64,000 nucleotides of DNA from Micromonospora sp. Llam0 (GCF_003751085.1 NZ_RJJY01000002.1:1736001-1800000); one strand, 5' to 3'. Counted from the stretch's first letter, positions 1-9,113 are shown. Numbers and translations: made by a program. The notes: generated by a model not told the origin, from the letters alone.

Positions 1-749
1 TGCCGGACATGGACGTCGTGGCCCGGGAGACCCGGTTCGCCACCGGACGCAGCCGCGAGCAGGGCGGAGCCGGTGACTCCTCCGAGCTCACCGCCTGGGG
101 GGTGTTCCAGGGCATGCGGGCCGCCGCCGAGCACCGCTGGGGTTCGGCCAGTCTCGCCGGCCGGCGAGTCGGTATCGCCGGGCTCGGCAAGGTGGGCCGG
201 CAGCTGACCGGGCATCTGCTCGACGACGGTGCCGCGGTGGTGGCCACCGATGTCAGCGAACCGGCGGTGGACTGGGCCCGGAGCACCTATCCGCAGGTCG
301 ACCTGGTGGACGACACCGACGTGCTGATCCGCCAGGAGATCGACGTCTACGCGCCCTGCGCGCTCGGTGGGGCGCTCGACGACGACACCGTTCCGGCGCT
401 GCGGGCCGAGATCGTCGCCGGAGCCGCCAACAACCAGTTGGCCCACCCCGGCGTCGAGAAGCTGCTCGCCGAGCGGGGCATCCTCTACGCCCCGGACTAC
501 GTGGTCAACGCCGGTGGGGTGATCCAGGTGGCCGACGAGGTGACCGGGGCCGCCACACCGTCGGCCAACGGCCGGTACGGGTTCGCCTTCGCCCGGGCGA
601 AGGCCCGGGCGACCCGCATCTACCAGACCACCCGGGAGATCCTGCGCAGCGCAGACCGGGAGGGCGTACCGCCGGCGGTGGCGGCCGACCGGCTCGCCGA
701 ACGCCGGATGGCCGAGGTCGGTCGGCTGCGCGCGATCCATCTCCGGTGA
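1..749 (+). CDS. Glu/Leu/Phe/Val dehydrogenase family, C-terminal part (5' end outside window)
   Basis: The reading frame is open from the first bases of the window, so the N-terminal substrate-binding half is missing. What remains starts in the conserved segment MDVVARETR and continues through a Rossmann NAD-binding domain with GLGKVGRQL, then the typical APCALGG and GAANNQL motifs and DYVVNAGG, which place it in the branched-chain amino-acid dehydrogenase branch (leucine or valine dehydrogenase). The family oxidatively deaminates L-amino acids to 2-oxo acids with NAD+ in the cytoplasm. Substrate choice between Val, Leu and Phe cannot be decided from this fragment. It ends in TGA at 747-749, followed by about 290 bp without a gene. 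Confidence 0.88.
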   Translation, partial: PDMDVVARETRFATGRSREQGGAGDSSELTAWGVFQGMRAAAEHRWGSASLAGRRVGIAGLGKVGRQLTGHLLDDGAAVVATDVSEPAVDWARSTYPQVDLVDDTDVLIRQEIDVYAPCALGGALDDDTVPALRAEIVAGAANNQLAHPGVEKLLAERGILYAPDYVVNAGGVIQVADEVTGAATPSANGRYGFAFARAKARATRIYQTTREILRSADREGVPPAVAADRLAERRMAEVGRLRAIHLR

Positions 750-1043
750 GCCGCCACCCCGAGCGCCGCCGGCCTGGGCGCTGACCCCGCCGGTCCGCCC
801 CGGGTGGCCATCACCGGGCGTGTGGAGAATCACCCGTACGGGTCACGAGCGGTGGGGATCCGGCTCCTTACCCCGCCGCTGCCCGTGACGACGTCGGCCG
901 CCGAGGACGCACGGGAGCGACCCGATGCAACCCGAGGTGCCGAACCTGGGTCCGCCCATGTACCGTAAGACCCACGAGAGATGCCTGACGTCATCGGGGC
1001 CCGCCTTCGGGCTGCCCCGAATTCTGTGCGAGGGGGTCGAGCC

Positions 1044-1265
1044 ATGGGGCGCGGCCGTGCTAAGGCCAAGCAGACAAAGGTGGCCAGGGAGCTGAAATAC
1101 CACTCCCCGAACACCGACCTCGCCGCCTTGCAGCGAGAGCTCGCCGGCAGCGGCAAGTCGGACCGTGATTTCGACGACGAGTACGATCCGTACCTCGACG
1201 ACGATGACGAGGACGACCCAGCCGACGACGACCGGGGTAACTGGACACCCTCTTCGTCCCGCTGA
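1044..1265 (+). CDS. DUF3073 family small acidic protein
   Basis: A 73-residue protein. The N-terminal 35 residues are basic and conserved (MGRGRAKAKQTKVARELKY), and the rest is a run of Asp/Glu. This is the DUF3073 pattern found throughout actinobacteria; its function is unknown. The ATG at 1044 is chosen because it follows a purine-rich AGGGGG stretch and begins exactly at the conserved motif; the frame is also open further upstream to 981, but that part shows no family similarity. It is followed by two hairpins in the convergent space before the RiPP genes. Confidence 0.85.
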   Translation: MGRGRAKAKQTKVARELKYHSPNTDLAALQRELAGSGKSDRDFDDEYDPYLDDDDEDDPADDDRGNWTPSSSR

Positions 1266-1281
1266 GGGTCCGACTGATCAG

Positions 1282-1306
1282 AGCACGCGGTCAGTGTCCG
1301 CGTGCT
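1282..1306. terminator. Hairpin after DUF3073 gene
   Basis: Perfect 9-bp stem AGCACGCGG / CCGCGTGCT with a 7-nt loop, 16 bp after the DUF3073 stop. No T-tract follows, as is usual for actinomycete hairpin terminators. Function is inferred from position. Confidence 0.5.
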
Positions 1307-1365
1307 GATTCATGTCGACGAGGACTCCGGCCCGGCTGGTCGCCGTACGTGTGTCGGAATGCCAC

Positions 1366-1410
1366 CATCCGGTGGTGCGTACCCCAGGACGGGGTAGGCA
1401 CCACCGGATG
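1366..1410. terminator. Long hairpin between convergent genes
   Basis: Two 20-nt arms (1366-1385 and 1391-1410) pair with a single mismatch around a 5-nt loop (AGGAC). It lies between the convergent DUF3073 (+) and amcA (-) genes, 88 bp past the amcA stop, so it probably ends transcription from both sides. Confidence 0.6.
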
Positions 1411-1497
1411 TCCGTCGGCAGGCGGGCGACTGGTGCGTGCCGCCCTGCCCGGGTACGGGGCCGAGCGGAGCGCCAGGTACGCGGCCGGTCGCAGCGG

Positions 1498-1752
1498 TCA
1501 ACGGGGGCGGTTGTTCCAGTTGTAGAAGGTCGGGATGTTCTCGAAGTGGTTCCAGGCGCAGACCGCGCCGTCGGCACCGGCCGCCTCGGCGCGACGGCGC
1601 CGGGCCTGTTCCGCTTCGGCGAGCAGCAGTGCCAGACCGTCCCGGACGGCGTACACCCGGTCCGCCACCTGATCGTCGCCAGCTGCCTCGGCGACGGTGG
1701 CTCCCGGGGCTGCGCCGACCGGTTCAGGCCGCTGCCGGCTGGTCTCTGGCAT
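1498..1752 (-). CDS. amcA: AmcA-like precursor peptide of a multiple-cyclophane RiPP
   Basis: An 84-residue peptide with a charged, Ala/Glu/Arg-rich leader and a short C-terminal core that reads WNHFENIPTFYNWNNRPR. The core holds four aromatic-X-Asn/His triplets (WNH, FEN, FYN, WNN). Three-residue cyclophane-forming radical SAM enzymes join the aromatic ring of the first residue to the third residue of such triplets. The ATG at 1752 follows a GGAGGGAG ribosome site, and it overlaps the end of the maturase gene by 29 bp, so the two are translationally coupled. Recognition as the AmcA type rests on the core pattern and the neighbour; no export or protease gene is adjacent. Confidence 0.75.
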   Translation of the reverse strand: MPETSRQRPEPVGAAPGATVAEAAGDDQVADRVYAVRDGLALLLAEAEQARRRRAEAAGADGAVCAWNHFENIPTFYNWNNRPR

Positions 1753-2890
1753 GGGCCAACACTCCCTCCAGTAGATGGATCTTGCTGTTACGGCAGTGGT
1801 TGGTCTCCGTACCATCAAAACGCCCGTGTTCGAAGTAACGGTTGGCAGCGTGACCACCTCCGCAGAACCGGAAGTACGGGCAGGTGGTCCGGCATGCTTC
1901 GACGCCCGCCACGAATTCGGTGACCCAGGGTGTCCGCTCCGGCGTGGCGAGGATCTCGGTCAGCCCGCTGGTCAACACGTTTCCGCTGGTGAAGTCCCCG
2001 TACCGGGGATCGGAGAAGCCGGCCAGCTCCGGCGAGAGCAGCACCACCGACCCGTCGTACCCGATGGTGGGGATCGGGTCGAGCTGGCGGGGCAGCACCT
2101 GGTCGGCCGTGCCGTCGAGCACGGCTGCCGCATACCGCAGCGACCACTCCACCTCGCGCAGATGGATTTGCGGTGCCTGCCGCCAGGCTCCGACCAGCTC
2201 CGCCCAGAAGCCCGCCACGGCCCGGTCCGGCCAGCTGTTCGACCGGACGTTCACGCCCTCCGTCTCCTCGATGTTGACGCCCAGCACGTCACAGTCGAGG
2301 TCGAGGAAGAACTGGTACAGCTCGGTGGCCAGGCCGGGGCTCGGGTCGCTGACCACGCAGAGCGCCGAGAATTCGATCCCGTGCCGGCGTAGCGCTTCGA
2401 CACCGCTACGGATCTGGTCGTACGCGGGCCGACCGCCCCGGGTGTGCCGGTTGTCGTTACGCGCCCGCGGACCGTCGACGCTGACGCTGACCCGTACCCG
2501 GTGCTCGCGGAAGAACTCGCACCAGGCGTCGTCGATCAAGGTCGCGTTGGTCTGCACGTGGTGCTCCACGTCGGCGCTGAACGGGGTGATCAGCGCCGAC
2601 AGGTGGTCCAGCCCGGCAGCCAACGGCTCACCGCCGTGCCAGACCACCGAGAACCGGCGTCCCTGCTGCGCGGCCCAGGTGTTCACCGGTCGGGCGACAG
2701 CGGCGGCCACGGCGACCGGCATCCGTCGGTTGGCCGCCCGCAGCGGCAGGTAGCAATAGGTGCAGTCTAGGTTGCACAGCGTGGTGGGCTGCATGACGAC
2801 GTAGCTCGGGACGGTCGCCACACCGCGCATGCCGGTGGGGGCCAGCCGCCCCCCACCGGCCGGGTCCTGCCGGGTTTCGGCCCTGCTCAT
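1724..2890 (-). CDS. amcB: AmcB-like radical SAM/SPASM cyclophane-forming peptide maturase
   Basis: A 388-residue radical SAM enzyme. The [4Fe-4S] motif CNLDCTYC lies near residue 40, followed by the WHGGEPL strand, and the C-terminal SPASM region carries CRTTCPYFRFCGGG and a last Cys near NHCRNSK for auxiliary clusters. The family installs C-C bonds between an aromatic side chain and a nearby residue in a ribosomal peptide. The second in-frame ATG at 2890 is preferred, because AGGAGG abuts the first ATG at 2896 with no spacing but sits 6 nt from this one. It lies upstream of and overlaps its presumed substrate gene; maturase before precursor is a less common order. Confidence 0.82.
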   Translation of the reverse strand: MSRAETRQDPAGGGRLAPTGMRGVATVPSYVVMQPTTLCNLDCTYCYLPLRAANRRMPVAVAAAVARPVNTWAAQQGRRFSVVWHGGEPLAAGLDHLSALITPFSADVEHHVQTNATLIDDAWCEFFREHRVRVSVSVDGPRARNDNRHTRGGRPAYDQIRSGVEALRRHGIEFSALCVVSDPSPGLATELYQFFLDLDCDVLGVNIEETEGVNVRSNSWPDRAVAGFWAELVGAWRQAPQIHLREVEWSLRYAAAVLDGTADQVLPRQLDPIPTIGYDGSVVLLSPELAGFSDPRYGDFTSGNVLTSGLTEILATPERTPWVTEFVAGVEACRTTCPYFRFCGGGHAANRYFEHGRFDGTETNHCRNSKIHLLEGVLAHARDQPAAA

Positions 2891-3020
2891 CCCCATCCTC
2901 CTGCCTGTGACGGATGTCGTTTCAGGCTAGGTGTCGGGGTCTGCCGAGGTGAATCGGCGGTACGGCCCGCCGGAGCGCGGCGGTGCCGACCCGCCAAGGT
3001 GACGCGGCAGCGGCCCGCCG

Positions 3021-4190
3021 TCAGCCCCGGGTGTGGTGGCCGACCATCTGTACGGTGCCGGTGCCCTCGATGATGTCGCCGGCCTGCCAGGCCTCGATGC
3101 CGCTGCCGGTCAGGCAGGCGAGCGCCCGGTCGGCGTCCTGGGCGGAGACGATGGCGAACATGCCGACGCCCATGTTGAACGTCGACTCCATCTCGTTGTC
3201 CTCGATCCGCCCCTTCGCCTGCACCAGGTCGAAGATCGACTGCGGCTTCCAGGTGGCGCGGTTGACCAGCGCGTCGACGTGCTCGGGGAGGATCCGCACC
3301 AGGTTGCCGGGAATGCCACCGCCGGTCACGTGGGCCAGGGCCCGGACCTCGCACTCCTCGATCAGCTTCAGGCAGTCCCGGGCGTAGATCTTCGTCGGGG
3401 TGAGCAGCTCCTCGCCCAGGGTCCGCTGCCGGCCGAAGTCGTCGACCACGGTGTCCAGCCGCATCCGACCGGCGCCGAGCAGGACGTGGCGGACCAGCGA
3501 GTAGCCGTTGGAGTGCAGGCCGGACGACCGCATCGCGATCACCACGTCGCCCACCTCGACGCGGTCCCGGCCGAGGATCTCGCTCTCCTCGACCACGCCG
3601 ACGCCGGTCGCGGAGACGTCGTACTCGTCCGGCCGCAGCACCCCGGGGTGTTCGGCGGTCTCGCCGCCGAGCAGCGCGCAACCGGCGTACCGGCAGCCGT
3701 CGGAGATGCCGGCGCCGATCTCGGCGACCTTGTCCGGCACGACCTCGCCGCAGGCGATGTAGTCGAGCAGGAACAGCGGCTCCGCCCCGCAGGCGACCAG
3801 GTCGTCCACCACCATCGCGACCAGGTCGATGCCGACCGTGTCGTGGATGTTCATCTGCTGGGCGATGACCAGCTTGGTGCCCACCCCGTCGGTCGACGAG
3901 GCCAGGATCGGGTGCCGGTACTTCTGCACGTCGAGCCGGAAAAGCCCGGCGAAGCCGCCGATGTCGCCCATCACCTCGGGCCGGGTGGTCTTGTGCACCT
4001 TCGACTTGAGCAGTTCGACGGCGCGCTCACCGGCGTGGATGGAGACGCCGGCGTCCGCGTACGTCACGGTGCGTTTGCGGCCGGACCGGCCGGCGCTGGC
4101 CGTCCACGGCTGGCGGTTGACCGTCCGGGCGCCGGAGTCGTCGGCGGTCGGGCCGACGTCCGCGCTGCCGCGCTCAGTCACGTGCGTCAC
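3021..4190 (-). CDS. purM: Phosphoribosylformylglycinamidine cyclo-ligase (AIR synthetase)
   Basis: A 389-residue enzyme that closes the imidazole ring: FGAM + ATP to AIR, step 5 of purine synthesis in the cytoplasm. Family landmarks include YADAGVSI, the ATP/Mg segment STDGVGTKL, GIDLVAMVVDD, LLGGETAEHP and HVTGGGIPGNL. The GTG at 4190 is chosen because GGGGAGAA precedes it at good spacing; the frame is open to 4517 but has no homology there. The first 40 or so residues are a low-complexity actinobacterial extension before the core. It lies 104 bp downstream of purF in the same direction, most likely in one transcript. Confidence 0.95.
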   Translation of the reverse strand: MTHVTERGSADVGPTADDSGARTVNRQPWTASAGRSGRKRTVTYADAGVSIHAGERAVELLKSKVHKTTRPEVMGDIGGFAGLFRLDVQKYRHPILASSTDGVGTKLVIAQQMNIHDTVGIDLVAMVVDDLVACGAEPLFLLDYIACGEVVPDKVAEIGAGISDGCRYAGCALLGGETAEHPGVLRPDEYDVSATGVGVVEESEILGRDRVEVGDVVIAMRSSGLHSNGYSLVRHVLLGAGRMRLDTVVDDFGRQRTLGEELLTPTKIYARDCLKLIEECEVRALAHVTGGGIPGNLVRILPEHVDALVNRATWKPQSIFDLVQAKGRIEDNEMESTFNMGVGMFAIVSAQDADRALACLTGSGIEAWQAGDIIEGTGTVQMVGHHTRG

Positions 4191-4294
4191 GGTTCTCCCC
4201 TTTGTGCTTCTCGCGGCGGGGCCGCGTCGGGTAGCTGTCGAGGATCGCTCGACTCGGGCTGCCGGTCGGACGACCGAGGCCGGTCCGGCCGGTG

Positions 4295-5881
4295 CTACGG
4301 GCGGTGCAGGGCCTCGGGGCCGCCAGTGCTGACAGCGAACCGTTGAGCGCCCGGGCCGGTCCGGTCGCCACCGGCCTGATAGTCCTGCTCGGTGATGTCC
4401 CCCGGATGGCCGACCCCGCCAGCGACCCGGCGGTCCACACCTTCGAGCACGTGCTTGCCGATCAGATTGCCAGCTGGCAACTCGATCGGGTACTCCCCAT
4501 CGAAACATGCCCGACACAATCGTGTCTTCGGCTGCTCGGTTGCCGCTATCAGACCGGCAAGCGAGACATAACCGAGAGTATCCGCACCGATGGACCGGCG
4601 TATACCCTCGGTGTCCAGCCCGTTGGCCAGCAGTTCAGCCCGGGTGGCGAAGTCGATGCCGTAGAAACACGGCCAGCTCACCGGCGGCGACGAGATGCGT
4701 ACGTGCACCTCCAGGGCACCCGCCTCGCGCAGCATCCGCACAATCGCCCGCTGGGTGTTGCCCCGCACGATCGAATCGTCGACCACCACCAGCCGCTTGC
4801 CACGGACGTTCTCCCGCAGCGGGTTGAGCTTCAACCGGATGCCGAGCTGGCGCAGCGTCTGGGAGGGCTGGATGAACGTACGGCCGACGTACGAGTTCTT
4901 CATCAGGCCGGCGCCGTAGGTGATGCCGGACTGCTCGGCGTAGCCGATCGCGGCCGGCGTGCCCGACTCCGGCACCGGGATCACCAGGTCCGCCTCGACC
5001 GGGTGCTCCCGGGCCAGTCGGCGGCCGATCTGCACCCGGGCGGCGTGCACGTTACGCCCGGCGATGGTGGTGTCCGGGCGGGCGATGTACACGTACTCGA
5101 ACAGGCAGCCCTTCGGCTCCGGCGGGGCGAACCGGGCCGACCGCAGCCCGTGCTCGTCGATGGCGATCAGCTCGCCCGGCTCCACCTCGCGGACCACGGT
5201 GGCGCCGACGATGTCCAGCGCGGCGGTCTCGCTGGCGACCACCCAGCCCCGCTCCAGCCGGCCGAGCACCAGGGGCCGGACGCCGTGCGGGTCGCGCGCC
5301 GCGTACAGCGTGGTCTCGTCCATGAAGACGAAGCTGAACGCGCCCCGCAGGGTCGGCAGCACCTCCAGCGCCGCGGCCTCGACCGACAGGTCCGGGCGGC
5401 TGGCCAGCAGGCTGGTGACCAGGGCGGTGTCCGAGGTCGAGCCGTCGCCGGACAGCCCTCGGTCGACCACCTCGCGGGCCAGCTCGGCGGTGTTGACCAG
5501 GTTGCCGTTGTGCGCCAGGGCGATCGTCGTGCCGGCGCTGGTCGCCTTGATCGTCGGCTGGGCATTCTCCCAGGTCGAGCCGCCGGTGGTGGAGTAGCGG
5601 GCGTGCCCGATGGCGAGATGGCCGCGCAGGCTGGCCAGGGTCGGCTCGTCGAAGACCTGGGCCACCAGGCCGAGATCCTTGTAGACCACCACGCCGGAGC
5701 CGTCACTCACCGCGATCCCGGCTGCCTCCTGGCCCCGGTGCTGCAGGGCGTAGAGACCGAAGTAGCTCAGCTTCGCGACCTCTTCCCCCGGTGCCCACAC
5801 TCCGAACACGCCACAGGCGTCCTGCGGACCGGGTCGTTGGGGATCAAGATCGTGACTCAACCGGCCGTCGCCTCGAGGCAC
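4295..5881 (-). CDS. purF: Amidophosphoribosyltransferase
   Basis: The committed step of purine synthesis: PRPP + glutamine to phosphoribosylamine. The 528-residue protein has a short propeptide, then DACGVFGVW, where the Cys becomes the N-terminal nucleophile after cleavage. A class II glutaminase domain follows (LQHRGQEAAG, ARYSTTG, HNGNL). The C-terminal PRTase domain carries VVVDDSIVRGNT, the PRPP loop. The GTG at 5881 is chosen: a purine-rich GAGGGA lies upstream, and the propeptide then has normal length; an open frame to 6025 adds no conserved sequence. An SCP-like gene lies 210 bp upstream, and purM follows. Confidence 0.95.
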   Translation of the reverse strand: MPRGDGRLSHDLDPQRPGPQDACGVFGVWAPGEEVAKLSYFGLYALQHRGQEAAGIAVSDGSGVVVYKDLGLVAQVFDEPTLASLRGHLAIGHARYSTTGGSTWENAQPTIKATSAGTTIALAHNGNLVNTAELAREVVDRGLSGDGSTSDTALVTSLLASRPDLSVEAAALEVLPTLRGAFSFVFMDETTLYAARDPHGVRPLVLGRLERGWVVASETAALDIVGATVVREVEPGELIAIDEHGLRSARFAPPEPKGCLFEYVYIARPDTTIAGRNVHAARVQIGRRLAREHPVEADLVIPVPESGTPAAIGYAEQSGITYGAGLMKNSYVGRTFIQPSQTLRQLGIRLKLNPLRENVRGKRLVVVDDSIVRGNTQRAIVRMLREAGALEVHVRISSPPVSWPCFYGIDFATRAELLANGLDTEGIRRSIGADTLGYVSLAGLIAATEQPKTRLCRACFDGEYPIELPAGNLIGKHVLEGVDRRVAGGVGHPGDITEQDYQAGGDRTGPGAQRFAVSTGGPEALHRP

Positions 5882-6024
5882 CTGCCGCTCCCTCGTACTG
5901 GTCTGCACTGACGCCTGGCCTGCACGTGGCCTGCACGCCTCAGCGCGGGGTGTCACCGGACTACCGTCGCCGAACAGTGTACGCGAGGTTCCGGTTGGCC
6001 CAGAGTGCTCCATTTGGCCCCACA

Positions 6025-6074
6025 CCGGCCGGGTGACCGCCGCAGCCGGCCGGGTGACCGCCGCAGCCGGCCGG
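6025..6074. repeat. 21-bp tandem repeat upstream of purF
   Basis: Two perfect 21-bp copies (6025-6045, 6046-6066; unit begins CCGGCCGGGTGACCG) and an 8-bp start of a third lie in the 210-bp gap between the SCP-like gene and purF, where a purF promoter or leader would be. No function can be assigned. Confidence 0.75.
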
Positions 6075-6091
6075 CAAATCGCCGGCCCGCC

Positions 6092-6445
6092 TCACAGCGG
6101 CAGGTACGGCGATATATCGGACCTTGGACCACTCGCGGAGATTTGTCCGTTCGCCACGGCCGCAGCCCAGTCGAGGTCGCCGGTCGCCAGCAGCACCCAG
6201 GTCACCGGGTCGATCTCCACCACGTTCGCGGGGGTGCCACGGGTGTGTCGCGGCCCGGCTACACACTGAATTGCACCGTAAGGTGGGACACGGACCTCCA
6301 CCGATCGGCCCGGCGCTCGCTCGGCCAGCGCCGCCAACAGCAGGCGGACCGCATCGCGTAGCTGCACACGGGCGGGGACGGCACCGGCCGCCACGGCGTC
6401 CCGCACGGCGGCGACCGTAGTGGACTTACTGTACGGAGAGGACAC
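6092..6445 (-). CDS. Bacterial sterol-carrier-protein-like (SCP_3-type) protein
   Basis: A 117-residue protein with VRDAVAAG near the start, a central [11 protein letters not shown] strand, a [16 protein letters not shown] segment and a final region [16 protein letters not shown]. This is the layout of the small 'bacterial SCP orthologue' family. Such proteins are linked to lipid or hydrophobic ligand binding by fold similarity only. In actinobacteria the gene commonly stands beside purF, as here (210 bp upstream, same strand). The ATG at 6445 begins the conserved region directly. Confidence 0.75.
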   Translation of the reverse strand: MSSPYSKSTTVAAVRDAVAAGAVPARVQLRDAVRLLLAALAERAPGRSVEVRVPPYGAIQCVAGPRHTRGTPANVVEIDPVTWVLLATGDLDWAAAVANGQISASGPRSDISPYLPL

Positions 6446-6602
6446 ATCGGGACGATACGACTAGCTCCGGTACCAGTTGCTCCCGCCCCTGGGTCGCGCA
6501 CATCCGTCTCGGCAAGGCATAGTTGCCGACGGTGTACTCGTCACGGGTGACCCCTGCCCGAATCCTGGTGCGGGGGAAGGATCAAACCGGAAGGCGGTGG
6601 AC

Positions 6603-9029
6603 GTGACAACACACCTACGAGCCTGGCTTTCGCGGGCCGGTGTTGTCGCAGCGCTGGCTGCCGTCGCACTAGTCGGCCTGCCCGCCGCGCCAGCGGCCGC
6701 CGAGGCACCCACAGTCACCATCACCAGCCTCTCCAACGCCAACCTCAGCTCCGGTGGCCGGGCCACCCTCGAATTCGAGGTCCGCAACAACAACCCGGCG
6801 GGCGAGGAAGAGGTCGAGGGCGGGACCTCCGTCAACATCCGGGTCGCCACGAACATCAACGAGCTGCGGTGCGAAGGTCAGTGCGACTTCACAGACACGA
6901 TCGAGCGGGGCGCGAGCAAGAAGTACACGGTCGAGCTGATCGCCGGCAACGTCGGGACCAACCAGAACCGCAGCGGCCGGGTGGAGATCGTCGCCGTGGT
7001 CGACGGGGAGAACGGCCGGGTCCAGCGCGACGTCTCGGTCCGCGGGCCGCAGGAGGCACCCCGGGTCAAGGAGGTCGCCGGCAAGGTCACCGACGTCTCC
7101 ACCGGTGAACCGATCGAAGGCGCCGTGGTCGCGATGAGCGACTCGCAGAGCAACAACTACGACACCACCACCAACGCCAACGGCAACTACCGGTTCACTT
7201 CCAGCAACGACCGGCCGATCGTCCCCGGCGACATCCGGATCGCGGCGACCGCCGACGAGTACGACGACAGCGAAGTGAAGGTCGTCACCGCCGCCGCCGG
7301 GCAGTCGATCACCGTCGACCGGATCACCCTGAAGTCGAACGTGGAGCCGACCCCGTCGGCCACTCCGGAGGCGACCCCGTCGGCGACCGCCGAGGCGACG
7401 CCGAGCGGCGCGGCCACCGACGCCCCACCGGTCGACACCCAGAACCTGGCGAACGAGAGCAGCGGCGGGGGGATGGGCTCCTGGCTGCTGATCATCATGG
7501 GCGGCCTGCTGGTCGCGCTCGGTGTCGGAGCCATCGTGCTGCTGCTGGTGCGGCGCAAGGACGGCGACGTCGACGACGGCCCGGAGCCGGCCGACGACGA
7601 TCCGGCTGGCGGGCGGGCCGCCGCGCCGGGCAGCCGCGGCGTCTACCACGGTGCCGACGACGCGACCCGGGTGGCGATGCCACCGATGCCGCCCGGCCCG
7701 GTCTCCGACGCCACGATGATCACCCGCCCGTCGCTGTCGGACGCGCCGACGATGCTGCACCAGATGCCACCGATCAAGGACGAGTTCCCCGACCCGTACG
7801 GTGCTCCGCCGCCGCCCGGGCCGAACCCGCCGGCCGGGCCCGAGCCACGGTACGGCGCGGACCAGCGCCCCGGCTGGGGCGGACCGCCGACCCAGCCCGG
7901 CTACGGCTCCGGCCCCGCCGGTGCCACCAGCGTGTACGGCGCGGTACCCGGTGCCGACCAGCCGGGTAGCGGGGCCGGTTCCGGCTACGGCGGACCAGCC
8001 GGGGCGGCCCGCCCTGGCGGCACCTACGGCGGCAGCCAGTACGGCGGCAACGTCCCGTCCTCCGGGGCACCCGGCAGCTACGGCACCCCGCCGTCGTCCG
8101 GTGGCCCGTACGGCACCCCGCCGTCGTCCGGCGGCCCGTACGGCGGTGCCCCATCGTCGGGCGGCCCGTACGGCGGCAACGCCCCATCCTCCGGGGCACC
8201 CGGCAGCTACGGCGCCCCGCCGGTACCCGGTCAGTACGGCGAGCCGACCGGCCGGCCGCCAGCCGACGAGGCCGGCGGCTACCGCGGCGGCCGAAGCTAC
8301 GGCGACTCCGGCGGCGGCTCGGGCTACTCCCCTGGCGGGTACGGAGCGGACTCCCCCGCCGGCGGCTACGGCTCGGATCGCTACGACGAGCCAACCGGGC
8401 GTTACCAGCCGGGCGGCTACGGACAGTCCGGCCCGCCGTACGACTCCACCGGCTACCCCGGCCCGGATCAGGGGCGCGGCGACGTGCCACCACCACCGCG
8501 TGGTCCGGAACCGCCGCAGCCCGGCTACCGAGGCGGCAGCCCCGGCTACGGGCCGGACGGCGGCGGTTACGGCGCAAGTGCCGGCTACGGCGGAAACTAC
8601 GGAGAAAGCCCACCCCAGGCCGGCGGTTACCCGGACGCGGGCTACCCCGATGCGGGCTACCCGGGCGCGGGCTACGGTGGCGACCGGGGCAGCGGGTACG
8701 GCTCCGACCAGGGCTACGGATCGCCGGGCTACAGCCCCGGCGGATCGGCGGGCTACGAGTCCGGCCGGGAATCGGGCGGGTACGGCGCCCCGACCGGTGG
8801 CGGCTACGACCAGGGTGGCGGCTACCCGCCTGCGGGCGGCGGCTACGACGACCGCCGCGTCCCGGACCAACGGGGTGGCTACGACCAGCAGATGCCGTAC
8901 GGACAGCAGCCCTACGACCAGCAGCCCTACGGCGGCGAGCAGCCGCCCGGCGACCAGCCGCGGCACGGTGCGGCGCCGCAGTCGGGCAACCGGGGTGAGC
9001 GACGTTCCCTCGACTGGCTCGACGACTGA
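6603..9029 (+). CDS. Signal-anchored membrane protein with a CarboxypepD-reg-like domain and a 490-residue Gly/Pro/Tyr-rich tail
   Basis: An 808-residue protein. Residues 1-35 are a signal peptide (Ala-rich core ending APAAAEA). A beta-rich extracellular region follows, with two Cys (LRCEGQCDF) and a carboxypeptidase-regulatory-like beta sandwich (VAGKVTDVSTGEPIEGA to NANGNYRF). A Thr/Pro/Ala linker leads to one membrane helix at about 293-317 (WLLIIMGGLLVALG), ended by RRK. The remaining 490 residues are predicted cytoplasmic, low complexity, and built from GGPYG, GGY, PPSSG and DQQPYG units. Start: the GTG at 6603 lies 8 nt from GGAAGG; a GTG 6 nt upstream is too close. Function unknown; the tail resembles disordered, self-associating sequences. 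It is convergent with purL across a long terminator. Confidence 0.8.
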   Translation: MTTHLRAWLSRAGVVAALAAVALVGLPAAPAAAEAPTVTITSLSNANLSSGGRATLEFEVRNNNPAGEEEVEGGTSVNIRVATNINELRCEGQCDFTDTIERGASKKYTVELIAGNVGTNQNRSGRVEIVAVVDGENGRVQRDVSVRGPQEAPRVKEVAGKVTDVSTGEPIEGAVVAMSDSQSNNYDTTTNANGNYRFTSSNDRPIVPGDIRIAATADEYDDSEVKVVTAAAGQSITVDRITLKSNVEPTPSATPEATPSATAEATPSGAATDAPPVDTQNLANESSGGGMGSWLLIIMGGLLVALGVGAIVLLLVRRKDGDVDDGPEPADDDPAGGRAAAPGSRGVYHGADDATRVAMPPMPPGPVSDATMITRPSLSDAPTMLHQMPPIKDEFPDPYGAPPPPGPNPPAGPEPRYGADQRPGWGGPPTQPGYGSGPAGATSVYGAVPGADQPGSGAGSGYGGPAGAARPGGTYGGSQYGGNVPSSGAPGSYGTPPSSGGPYGTPPSSGGPYGGAPSSGGPYGGNAPSSGAPGSYGAPPVPGQYGEPTGRPPADEAGGYRGGRSYGDSGGGSGYSPGGYGADSPAGGYGSDRYDEPTGRYQPGGYGQSGPPYDSTGYPGPDQGRGDVPPPPRGPEPPQPGYRGGSPGYGPDGGGYGASAGYGGNYGESPPQAGGYPDAGYPDAGYPGAGYGGDRGSGYGSDQGYGSPGYSPGGSAGYESGRESGGYGAPTGGGYDQGGGYPPAGGGYDDRRVPDQRGGYDQQMPYGQQPYDQQPYGGEQPPGDQPRHGAAPQSGNRGERRSLDWLDD

Positions 9030-9046
9030 CGGCCAACCGACGCGAC

Positions 9047-9090
9047 ATCGATGATGGGCCGGACCCGTTCGGGTCCGGCCCATCATCGAT
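9047..9090. terminator. Perfect 20-bp stem terminator, bidirectional
   Basis: Arms 9047-9066 and 9071-9090 are perfectly complementary (begin ATCGATGATGGGCC) around the tetraloop GTTC. It lies 17 bp after the + strand membrane-protein gene and 23 bp after the minus-strand purL stop, so it serves both convergent units. Confidence 0.85.
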
Positions 9091-9113
9091 CAGTCAGTCT
9101 GTCGACCGCCCGG

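Noticed and set aside
832..843. Palindrome ACCCGTACGGGT between the dehydrogenase and DUF3073 genes
   Set aside because: Short and GC-rich, expected by chance in this composition; no link to a promoter was seen.
8030..8220. Regular repeats that could suggest a CRISPR array
   Set aside because: They are in-frame codon repeats for GGPYG/PPSSG units; there are no spacers of uniform length and no cas genes.
6669..9086. An 805-codon minus-strand frame opposite the Gly/Pro/Tyr-rich membrane protein
   Set aside because: Val/Ala/Arg-rich translation of the repeats, no start signal or domain; the + strand frame has a signal peptide, membrane helix and ribosome site.
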